Shown: positions 34,936 to 44,861 of the stretch, in pieces
Position numbering within the stretch: position 1 is the stretch's first letter
Layout: each line of letters begins with the position of its first letter
Notes under the pieces: generated by a model
Seen by the model: only the letters and a program-made list of their open reading frames with translations
What the model was told of the DNA's origin: nothing
Databases searched by the model: none
Made by a program: the position numbers and the translations under genes
Assembly (NCBI RefSeq): GCF_019059575.1
Contig: NW_024882203.1
Span: 186,001 to 250,000, forward strand
Reading direction: 5' to 3'
DNA: 64,000 nucleotides
DNA from: Amphibalanus amphitrite
Taxonomy: Eukaryota; Arthropoda; Thecostraca; Balanomorpha; Balanidae

Positions 34936-37696
34936 CTAGTGGAACTGGGCGGGCACCTGGGCGCAGACGACCGTCTCTCCGTCTCCGTTGGCGATATTCC
35001 ACTCCAGCGTGACGGTGATGGTCGGTAGGTCGTGGCCCACGGTCAAGTTGGCCAGGTAACTGAGCGACTCTCCAATGTCCGCCGGACACTGGCCGATCAG
35101 CAGCTTGGTGCACATCTGCGGACAGGGTAGCGAAACAGGTCGACCGCTGGAACAGATGGGGTGCTGCGCACCCTAGCGCACATTGTATCAGGAGAATGGC
35201 AGGGATAAAAAATGTGTTCCTTTCCTCTCAAAGGCTCTATACTGTATTCCAAGTGGGCTTACGAGTAAAAAGGTAGGCAAAACGCAATGGGTACGTGATA
35301 GTTCTATACCGCATAGGCATGGGGGTTCCACAGATTCTAACCAACGTTCCTGAATCGGGGTCGTGGCAGTTTGACCGACTCCGACTTTGACTCCTGGTGC
35401 GTTGTTTCGTCTGTGGGTGACACTGACTCCGACTCCGACCTCGATTCCGAACCGACTTCGGAGGAGGGATTACCTGGTTTGACACTGACCAATGATTATG
35501 ATGTTATTCCTTACAGGAAAGAGGTAGGTGCGCTCGACTACCTTTGACCTTTTACTGATGCACAGCTTCGCGTGGGTCTGTCATAACTTAACCCTCGCCG
35601 GACCTATTGGTTTTCTACATACGCGCCGGCCGAGGGGGGGGGGGCGGGTACGACCCCCCCTCGCCGTTTCGCCCCTAGTGGAGCTAGCGCGTCGCGGAAA
35701 AAACGAGCGTGTGCGCCGTTACGAGACGCAGAGATTGGTACCCGATTTTAAGGTCCTAGGTCAACCGGTGACCTCTGAGGTCAGGTCAAGTGCCCCAGGG
35801 TACGGTTCAGTTTTTGGTGAATAACTTCGCAAAAAACGGCCGCAGAGCCGTGATTTTGGCAGCATCGTGTTCGCCTTGATCAGGCGCGTCGAATGATATG
35901 CTTTTTGTCCGGGTCAGGTCAACTTGGGGTGTTGACCTCAGGTCAAGGTCAGGTCAGCACCCCCAGGTCACGAAGTTGGTCGAAAGAGGTCATGTCGCAT
36001 ATCATTCGATTCGGCAGGTCTTCCTGAGTCCATTGGTGGCTTTTCCGACTCGCTAGCTCAATTTGCTCGGGAGTTATTGACGAAAAACTAATATGACCTT
36101 GATGACGTCATAAATGACGTCACAGAAGGTCAACATTGCAAAAGTGACGCATCTAACCTTGCAAGGAGTGCGTCAAATCACGATTCTGTGTGCTTGAGAT
36201 AGTTGGAGATCGTTCCCGTCGCCAGAATAGCAGTTTGAATTTTTCCCCATTGACTTATAATGGTGAGGTCACGAAAATGACCTGACCTCATATGACCTTT
36301 AGGAAAAATCCGAGATATACAAGTTGTGAGACTCATAATGGATACTAGATCCTGCAAGTTTCATTTCCCTGTGACATCTCCTCTGGCAGTGAGGGCGTTG
36401 CGAAGTTGCGACATCTGAAGACCGTGCAGAGGTTCACTTATGACGTCATAGGTCAGTGACCTGACCTGACCCAAAAATGCAGTTGGTGTCAAAAGATGCG
36501 GCTTGGATCAAAGGTCAGGTATGCCAAGTTTCAGCTCTCTATCGCCAGCGTGTTTGGAGCTATCGCGAAAAAACCCTATGGGGGGGCGGCACCCGCCCCC
36601 CCCCCCCTCGGCCGGCGAGGGTTAATTTATCTTGTTTATCTTTCCAATCTCCATCCACCCGTCTGGACTTATATCCCTTCTTTCTGTTCATTTGTGTCGG
36701 TTTTGGATGTACGTATATTTGTGGCGTGCTTGGGGAAGGCTTATGTGGGGTCATGAAAAATTAATGAGTATAAAGCTTTCGTGATATTTAGATACGACAC
36801 CATAAACAGCGCAGTGGTGGCTATCTTACCTGTTCGTCGACATAAAGCGGAATTGCAATGCCTCCGAACAGAGCATTAATCGTCGTTTTGAGGGTGCGAT
36901 AGTTCGAGACTGAAAAAGAACGATACATGGTAGGAAAAAACAACACATAATAACCAACATTTTAGTAGATTTATGAACATTAAAATATCGGACATGAGTT
37001 GCAACAATGTGTAATATCTAACACCCATGCCACATACCCACTTATCCTATTGACTGTGTGATATCATAGGAATCCTATCGAGGGTCTTGGTAAATAAATA
37101 GAAAATGAATAAATAAACTCACCCGCCTTGAAGAGAACCTCTCCAGCGATGGGCACTCCCCGTTCGAAGACGCACGGCCATTCTCGGCAGCTACCTAGCT
37201 GAAGTCCGACCAGGGAGCCGGTAAACCCTGCCGAAACAGTGTGAAAACTGAGGGCTCCCTGCAGAAAACGTGACAGGTTTTAGGAGCAAATGCATGAATG
37301 GATCCACGCCAGTCTGACAGGGCTTGAACTAACATTTAAATGCATCAAACCTGATTCATTTGGACATTATATTGGTAAAAACTATGTCATTAGTAAAACT
37401 TACATAAAATGCACCGAATATGCATATTTGAATCTGCATGAATGTATCATCATGATTATGCAAAATATTGTATTTCTGAGAGCCCGCTCACCCAAAACAC
37501 CATCTGGCATCTGTGACCACTTACGACACAACCTACGAAGAGTTATCTAATCATGACCATTCGAGATTTCCGCAGAATACGTCGTTCCCAGAAATCGACC
37601 TCCCCACTTACCACAGTCACTGTAGGGAGTTTCTGTTCCTGTAGTCAGCAGCGGCAGCAGCAGCAGGCCAATGGTCGGCGCGTGGGGGAGCCTCAT
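34936..37696 (-). CDS. NPC2-like (ML domain) secreted lipid-binding protein a, four exons
   Basis: Minus-strand exons: 37612-37696, 37123-37227, 36830-36909, 34936-35115; GT-AG introns in phases 1, 1 and 0 give 149 residues. Start: ATG opening a signal peptide (MRLPHAPTIGLLLLPLLTTG). The ML fold is recognised by six cysteines (SDCG, LGSCREWPC, MCTKL, GQCPAD, VVCAQ), the GSCxxxPCxxxRG block, and the late hydrophobic strands with TVTLEWNI and a final CAQVPAQF. NPC2 proteins carry sterols or other lipids in a hydrophobic cavity; arthropod expansions also act in chemosensation and immunity. Exon 3 (80 nt) and exon 4 (180 nt) have exactly the lengths of NPC2b. Intron 3 is enlarged by a MITE. For exon 2 an alternative acceptor at 37262 exists, but only the acceptor at 37228 keeps phase 1. 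Confidence 0.85.
35588..36625. mobile_element. TTAA-type hairpin MITE in NPC2a intron 3
   Basis: TTAA|CCCTCGCCGGAC... at 35588 and ...GGCCGGCGAGGG|TTAA at 36622-36625. Hairpins at about 35634-35660 (G-run, cgggtacga, C-run) and 36581-36608. The interior has GGTCAGGTCA groups at 35780, 35915 and 35945, TGACGTCA-type sites near 36100-36120, and the cccattgacttataatgg block at 36246. Confidence 0.88.
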
Positions 37697-38697
37697 GGTG
37701 ATGCGGCGGTCGGCAGGCCCTTCAGTCAAGTCTCTGAGGTACACGGCGCTGCCGGCCGCGCTGCAAACCTGTCGTTTCCGGCGTGACACGTGCCGGGTTC
37801 CCGCGCGATGGCCGCGTCCCGCCAGACTGGCGCGGTGGGTCGGCTGGGGAAGGCGGCTGGGCGGGGAGGGAGACGGGTGGGGAGCGAGATTGATGCATTG
37901 TTATTCACAACAGGAGAACTTACAAAAAGATGGCAGTGGTCTGTCGAACCTCTGAGCATCAAAGCCACTGGACACGAAAGAATGTCATATATTTCATGTA
38001 GTTTCATAATTTTTGCTTTGGTTTTTTGTCAAAATCTCCCATTCATTGTTTGTCAAAACTCCAATTTATTGTTGGTCGAAACTCCAATGGTAGGGGGTCT
38101 GTAGTGTAGTTGCCCTTATCGCCTCAGCTACTATATCAGCGACACCCCACGTGTCTCTGCGGTGAACGCCGTGGCAGCTGCGTGTGCAATCCGTCTGAGA
38201 AGCAGCCAACTATCACGTGACGGCGCTGTGACAGCGCACCTCGTGACCCAGCGCAGCGCTGGCGAGACGAGCGCCTCTTGGGAATCGAGCCACCTGGCTG
38301 TCTGCTCGCGGCGGAGCTCCCATTAAAAGAGGTGGAATCATTGCATCTGACGCACTTATTTCACGGTCATTTGAGAATTGCAATTCGTGCTTTTGATATT
38401 TGTCATTGTAATTGCACGAGTGTAAAATAGTACGAAATGTCAAGCATCATCACTGCTTTTCTAAATAACTTTGAGAATTTGGTCAGTTCAGCGGGTCTAA
38501 CAAACGTCGAACATACAGTACAAAAATGAAACAATATAGAGCATATAAGTGCATGGATCAGAGAAACTGAACATTGGATCTGATCCCACAGATCCTGATC
38601 TGGGATTCGATGGGATCATAGATCCCAGTCTATTTTTAGTTTAGATCTAATGAGATCATAGATTCTCACTAATCTTTGTCAACACAGAAAAGCTGAA
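37697..38697. other. 5' flank of NPC2a and intergenic
   Basis: No gene and no clear TATA box. Repeated GATC-containing motifs (gatcccacagatcctgatc and similar) lie at 38575-38665. Confidence 0.4.
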
Positions 38698-39018
38698 CCC
38701 GGCCGGGCTCGGGGAAAATCCCAACCACCATAGCCGGGGGGGGGGCGTTTTTTGCCCCCCCGTCTTACTCCGTAAATAAGGGAGATAAGGAAACAAAACC
38801 GGCAACAATAGAAAGGTTTTCACAAGACGTTTCTAATGCTCCCAAAATTTTTGACCTCAGGTCGATTTTCAAGGTCAGAGGTCAAGGTCAAAGGCAAAGG
38901 CATATGTGTAGTGATATCAATGTAAGTGAAAAACGGCAAAATGGATGTAAAACGAAAGAAGAGAATCTGAGAATTCTGATGATGTGCCCAACATTAAATT
39001 TAAATTTCAAGATCATGC
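38698..39018. mobile_element. Truncated hairpin MITE (CCCGGCCGGG subgroup)
   Basis: The left end CCCGGCCGGGCTCGGGG and the hairpin at about 38736-38761 match the right end of the element at 59885-61071 read in reverse, as does the following AGGTCA-rich interior. It stops at the TTAA of the next element; no right end. Confidence 0.65.
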
Positions 39019-40212
39019 TTAACCCGCGCCCCACTGGGGTCTGCGTATAACACGCCCTACTGGGGGGGGGGGGCTATTCATAGCCCCCCCCCCTCCTAAC
39101 TCCGAAACTACTGGGCCGATCGTCAAAATTCAAACGGCGTCTGATAGCCCCGGAAAAACTGTCGAACGAAACCTAATTTCATTGACCTCGAGGTCACCGA
39201 TGACGTCACAGGTCAGGTCAAAGTAAAAATTATTAGCATTTTGGTTTGTTCACGTTTTGGGCTCTGGCCGCCGTCCTACAAGTCAGATCAGGCTCATTTT
39301 TGGTTCACACACTCGTGAACAGATGCTCTAGATACCCTGAGGGTACCAAACTTGTACTTTGATTTTCAGGTCAAGTTCAGGTCATCACAGGTCACGAAAA
39401 TATTATATCATGCGTCGGTCACGTGACACATGTTTTATGGTCCATTTAGGCCAAAGATGTCGAATTTGATGTCGTCTGTGTCATTCGAGGTCATTTTGAG
39501 TCAAATTTAGCTTAGGTCAGGTCACTTTCAGGTCAAAAAAGGTCAAATTTTGAAGTTATAATTTTTCAACAGAAAAGGTGTCTATTGGATGCAGTTTGAG
39601 CTCAGGAACACGATGGTGCTATTTATATTGGCGTACAATGTCAAATAAGTGGTGAAAATTGATTTGAAAAATTAATAATTGTGAATTTTTTTGCAATAAT
39701 GAGTATAACTTGGCCATTTTTGAAGATATTTAGCTGAAACTTGCTAGAGTTAGTCATAATAACGCGTTCTATCACAGATATTCCGGTTTTTTTTCGAAAA
39801 GTCAAAAACTTTTTGAAAAAAAATGTAAAAATGTAAATTTTGAATTTTATTATACAAAATTTTCGAAATTTTCAAAATTTCGAAAATCCGACATAGCAGT
39901 TTGATAGCGCAGTCAATTCTGAGTCCTCTCATGCAAAGAAATTGGATCTAGCTTAAAAACTGAGCCCTTGGAAGCGATTGCCGTGGTTCGATGTTTTGCG
40001 TCGAAATCGGCCGAACATGACGTCACTCTGACGTCTTTTCCGGCCGAGCTATGGTAGCTACGAAGTTCAAATTTTGACACAAGGTGTCAAATTGATGGAG
40101 CCGAAGGTACTGAAAGTTTGGCGTCGATACGGCAGGCGGTTTGGAAGTTATTGCAGAAAAACGGGAGGGGGGCTATAAATAGCCCCCCCCCCCCCAGTGG
40201 GGCGCGGGTTAA
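39019..40212. mobile_element. TTAA-type hairpin MITE, inverted copy
   Basis: TTAA|CCCGCGCCCCACTGGGG at 39019 and ...GTGGGGCGCGGG|TTAA at 40209-40212. Hairpins at about 39062-39092 (G-run, ctattcatag, C-run) and 40166-40195 (G-run, ctataaatag, C-run). It is collinear with 29871-31034 and 42769-43949 when reverse-complemented. Confidence 0.9.
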
Positions 40213-40548
40213 CCCTCGCCGGCACAGTGTTGATGCAACGCCCTCTAAGGTTTTTCGCGAATAACTCGCGTAAAAAGCGGCCGATCGCAACGAAACTTTC
40301 AGTGCTCTCGCATTGATCAAGTTTACACCTACTCTGAAAAATTCATGATCCTGACCAAAATGACCTTTGACCTGTGACCTCTTTTCCGAGACCATGTTTG
40401 GCCGGAATCGCGATCCGGCGTATGTCGGCTCGCACTAGCCGCGCGTTTGCAAGCTTTTCGTGGTTTCAAACGTTCAAACATGTGATTTGATGTTGCTCCC
40501 ATGCATTGGGGTGGGTGTCAAGGTCACCTGATGGTCAGGTCAGGAATC
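40209..40548 (+). mobile_element. Left end of a TTAA-type MITE abutting the previous one
   Basis: Starts TTAACCCTCGCCGGCACAG, using the same TTAA that ends the preceding element. Similar to 1242-1530 and to the reverse of about 50045-50400. The right half is missing. Confidence 0.7.
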
Positions 40549-41683
40549 ATAGTCACATAATCACTCGGATCTATACACAGTACACGCACGCAACTAAAAG
40601 CAATGGACAGCTATTGGCAAATACTGACACCAGAACCAAAGTATATATTTTTGCTGACGGTTTCCGATGTCACAAAAACTGAAGGTCGTCTTTTCAGAAG
40701 ATAAAATGAAAATAAATATAAGACTACCACGTGTTTGAGTGACGCTTGTTGTCACGCTATCTTTATGGTTTCCTTGTGATAAAGCCAAACGACTGATGAG
40801 AAAATGCCAGACGGCCGACTTCTATCGCTGCATCTAAAACCAAACGTGCCGCTACACCAGACAACGAAAAGCCAGTTTGGTGAATTCTCCTTTACAAATT
40901 GATCAGCAAACCGAAATAGATGTGGTGCTCGAATTTGCAATGAGTCGCAGAAACACACTGCAACATATGTATATTCCCACATCGGTAATCAATCCATTAT
41001 TCAGTTCTAAATTCTGATCACGACAAAGCAGTGGGCGGCTAAATCAATCAGTGTGCGTATGTACTCAATCGTAAATTGCTTTGGGCAACTCAAAGTCTGG
41101 TTATCTCGTACAACCAATAAACAAATGAAAAATGTAGTTCACATTTAGTTGATATAAGCAATTCTATCGCATTGCCTATTATGAACAAAACAAAGCTAAT
41201 ACAGCATTGGTTGTAAAGCCGTCTGTCATTATGTTTTGTCATTCAGGTAAAAAGACTGTAATAAGAAACCAGCAACAAAAGTGCCATGAGAAAGCACGCC
41301 GACAGAAATATAAATACATAAAGACGATACATACCTAAGAAACATTATGACCACAAGCTGTTCAAGATAGCCTGCGTGTGCGTAGGCAATCAAGAGCCTA
41401 TTCAGTGCTGAGCGGATGTCATGAATCAAGCTATACCCTGAGCCAAGCTTTACTTAGACGTTCCCTGTCCCGCAAAGTTTTGCGAATTTTTCAGTCGTCA
41501 GCCAGCTCGGCACTCGCTGGGTTGGATTGCCCGGCTTTTTGTCGATCTCGTTAGTTCCGTTCCGGCCACGTTATGCCCGAACAGTGGACTCGGCACTTGA
41601 CAACACCGCACGCCGAGCCGATAAGGTGGGAAATTGCCGACTGACCACCGCGAGAAGTGACGTAGCCATCGCCCGATCTGCCC
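40549..41683. other. Intergenic, no gene seen; 5' flank of NPC2b
   Basis: No coding homology or repeat recognised. Confidence 0.45.
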
Positions 41684-41690
41684 TATAAAA
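41684..41690 (+). promoter_or_regulatory. TATA box of NPC2b
   Basis: TATAAAA 95 bp before the start codon, predicting transcription start at about 41714. The leader between contains repeated cagca units. Confidence 0.7.
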
Positions 41691-41778
41691 CGGCGACCCG
41701 GCACAGGAGTGTCCACACAGTGCCAGCCAGCAGCCCTCAGCAGCTCTCAGCAGGTCCCAGCAGCAGCTTCCAGCCAAG

Positions 41779-44700
41779 ATGAACGCCATTCAGATGACGC
41801 TTCTGGTGTGCGGCCTGGCCGCGTCAGCCCTCGCCAGCCCCGCCGCCAAACTGCTGCCCGAGACGCCATTCATCAGCTGTGGTATGTGGACCAGGATATA
41901 GGTGCATTTTGCACACCTTCACTGTGGGGAAGGTGAGGGAATAACTGGTGGGAGATCAGGAGGCAGGAGCTCAGTCGGTACAGGCTAAGTCTAGAGCCAA
42001 TGCTGCAATCGGCAGCAAGATTTTGATAGTGTTCGACATGCTCGGTCTTTACACTTTTATTGTATGTATCCATGTCCTTTTCCAAGGGTACAGCATCTGT
42101 CATTTACCAAACAAATCAGCACTGTGAGCTGATGAGGGGGTCTGACCAGTCGTTTCGGCACAGGTGCCGACACCATCAAGACCCTGAAGGTGGTGGGCTG
42201 CGCCAGTCTGCCGTGCATCCTGCGACGGGGAACCACTGTCACACTCAACGTCGACATCGTCTCCAGTGAGTAGATGCCCATCTCGCTGCCCAAATAACGT
42301 GTTTTGAGTGGTCACGAAAATGTATATGACACTATGTCATGTCACGTCAGTAGCTGTCCATCTTTCTTCTCAAAGAACAGTTCAGCCTTTGGGGATCAGT
42401 TCACGAGGATATATGTATGTGACACTATGCATCGTCTGCAGTGAGTAGTGAGTAGTTTTCCATCTCTTGCCCAAATGACAGTTGGAAGGGATCCGATGCT
42501 GTAAGTGTGCTTTATACACCAATAGCATTTGCATCAAGTACATTGGTCCCGGAAGTCCTCCAAACACACAAATAATTGCAGACGCGTTCAGCTTCTAACT
42601 AAATGTTACCTTTCACACATGGTCTTGTATCCCCACTCCCCAGACTCTGACACGGCGACTCTGGCGTCGGAGATTTACGGCAACCTCAACGGTGTCCTGG
42701 TGCCCTTCAGCGCCGACGACCAGGTGAGCGGGCCTGTAACGGTCAGCGAAAATGACCAGAGAAACATATTAGCCCGCGCCCCACTGGGGGGCTATTTATA
42801 GCCCCCCCTCCCGTTTTTCTGCAATAACTTCCAAATCGCTTGACGTATCGACGCCAAACTTTCAGTACCTTCGGCTGCATCAATTTGACACCTTGTGTCG
42901 AAATTTGAACTTCGTACCTACCATAGGTCGGCCGGAAATGACGTCAGAGTGACGTCATGTTCGGCCGATTTCGACGCAAAACATTGAACCACGGCAATCG
43001 CTCCCAAGAGCTCAGTTTTTAAGCTAGATCCAATTTCTTTGCATGAGAGGACTCAAAATAGACTGCGCTATCAAACTGCTATCTCGGATTTTCGAAATTT
43101 TGAAAATTTCGAAAATTTTATATAATTAAGTTCAAAATTTATATTTTTACATTTTTTCCCAAACTTTTCGAAAAAAAAAAACGGAATATATGTGATAGAA
43201 CGCATTATTATCACTAACTCTAGCAAGTTTTAGCTAAATATCTTCAAAAATGGCCAAGTTATACGCATTATTGCAAAAAATTAACAATTATTTATTTTTT
43301 CAAATCAATTTTCAGCATGAATTTGACATCGTACGCCAATATAAATAGCACCATCGTGTTCCTGAGCTCAAACTGCATCCAATAGACACCTTTTTTGTAA
43401 AAAAATTTAACTTCAAAATTTGACCTTTTTTGACCTGAAAGTGACATGACCTAAGCTAAATTTGACTCAAAATGACCTCGAATGACACAGACGACATCAA
43501 ATTCGAAACGTTTGGCCTAAATGGACCATAAAACATGTGTCACGTGACCGACGGATGATATACTATTTTCGTGACCTGTGATGACCTGACCTTGACCTGA
43601 AAATCAAAGTACAAGTTTGGTACCCTCAGAGTATCTAGAGCATCTGTTCACGAGTGTGTGAACCAAAAATGAGCCTGATCTGACTTGTAAGACGGCGGCC
43701 AGAGCCCAAAATGTGAAGAAGCCAAAATGCTAATAATTTTCACTTTGACCTGACCTGTGACGTCATCGGTGACCTCGAGGTCAATGAAATTAGGTTTCGC
43801 TCGACAGTTTTTCCGGGGCTATCAGACGCCGTTTGAATTTTGACGATCGGCCCAGTAGTTTCGGAGTTAGGAGGGGGGGGGGCTATGAATAGCCCCCCCC
43901 CCCCCCAGTAGGGCGTGTTGTACGCAGACCCCAGTGGGGCGCGGGTTAGGGCGATGACTTTATCTGAGCATGGGCTTTGTAGTTGGTGCAAACCTGCCAC
44001 CTTCTTCGCTCAGCACGGATGACCTACATGACAGGCAGCGGTCCTGTCAGCTATTTACACAATATACAACCAAGCAGTTGTTAGTTTTAAAGTTAGATAG
44101 ACTCCCGAAAGAATATGTGCGATACTTTTGAGTTTTGTGTTGCCTGACCTTTTTTAAAGTTGTTAGGAGTGTAATTTGTGGAGTCAATTTATTTAATTTC
44201 CATTTATTTGAGCCTGCGCTACTTTTTGCCGCGCAATCTGTCACCAAGTGTTTAATTTTTCATTGAGTGCTCTGTATTATTCAACGACTCATTCATTTTG
44301 CATGCTCACCAACTAATAAACTCACACCATTGCATTGCACTGGTCAGTGCCCAATGTCCACATTTACCAGCCCAGCTGTACATACATCTCTAACACCGCA
44401 CCCCTCGCTCCCAACCCGCAGGCCTGCAGCTCTCTGACGTCCGTCCCCCACCCGCAGGCCTGCAGCTCTCTGACGTCCGTCCCCCACCCGCAGGCCTGCA
44501 GCTCTCTGACGTCCGTCCCCCACCCGCAGGCCTGCAGCTCTCTGACGTCCGTCCCCCACCCGCAGGCCTGCAGCTCTCTGACGTCCCCCCCCCACACACA
44601 CACCCGCAGGCCTGCAGCTCTCTGACGTCCGTCCCCCACCCGCAGGCCTGCAGCTCTCTGACGTCCGTCCCCCACCCGCAGGCCTGCAGCTCTCTGACGT

Positions 44701-44861
44701 CCGGCTCGTGCCCGCTGTCGAGCGGCGACGAGTTCGGCTTCACCACCAGTGTGGACGTGCTGAACGAGTACCCGCCCGTCTCCGTCACCATCGAATGGCG
44801 CCTCAAGGACGCCAGCGGAGCCCAGATGGCCTGCGCCCAGATCCCCGCCCGCATCATGTAG
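41779..44861 (+). CDS. NPC2-like (ML domain) secreted lipid-binding protein b, four exons
   Basis: Exons 41779-41881, 42164-42265, 42644-42723 and 44682-44861; intron phases 1, 1 and 0, as in NPC2a; 154 residues. The signal peptide is about residues 1-20 (MNAIQMTLLVCGLAASALAS). Six cysteines in ML spacing: ISCG, VGCASLPC, QACSSL, GSCPL and MACAQ; the RRGTTVTLNVDI strand and the YPPVSVTIEWRLKD strand are typical. Predicted extracellular sterol/lipid carrier. Two oddities: intron 3 contains a complete MITE, and the exon-4 acceptor is the last of eight tandem copies on a 36-bp period. I chose the last one (AG at 44680-44681) because it gives the canonical length. The two acceptors before it would add 12 or 24 residues in frame; the first five lead to a stop. 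Confidence 0.88.
42255..42480 (+). repeat. Degenerate duplication of the NPC2b exon-2 donor region
   Basis: The sequence at the exon-2 end (atcgtctccagtgagtag...ccatctcgctgcccaaat) recurs about 170 bp later (catcgtctgcagtgagtag...ccatctcttgcccaaat), with a weaker copy between (cgtcagtagctgtccatct). The copy retains a donor-like cag|tgagtag context. Confidence 0.6.
42769..43949. mobile_element. Hairpin MITE in NPC2b intron 3, TTAG target duplication
   Basis: TTAG|CCCGCGCCCCACTGGGG at 42769 and ...GTGGGGCGCGGG|TTAG at 43946-43949. Hairpins at about 42785-42808 (G-run, ctatttatag, C-run) and 43872-43906 (G-run, ctatgaatag, C-run). TGACGTCA sites near 42940-42960 and 43755; TGACCT runs at about 43420-43455, 43570-43600 and 43745. 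Confidence 0.9.
44410..44703 (+). repeat. Eight-copy tandem array of the NPC2b exon-4 splice acceptor
   Basis: The unit contains an acceptor (cccccacccgcag) and the first 21 nt of exon 4 (gcctgcagctctctgacgtcc). AG dinucleotides end at 44421, 44457, 44493, 44529, 44565, 44609, 44645 and 44681: period 36 except for one 44-bp unit, which has a CA-rich expansion. Units are otherwise identical, so the array is young. Confidence 0.95.
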
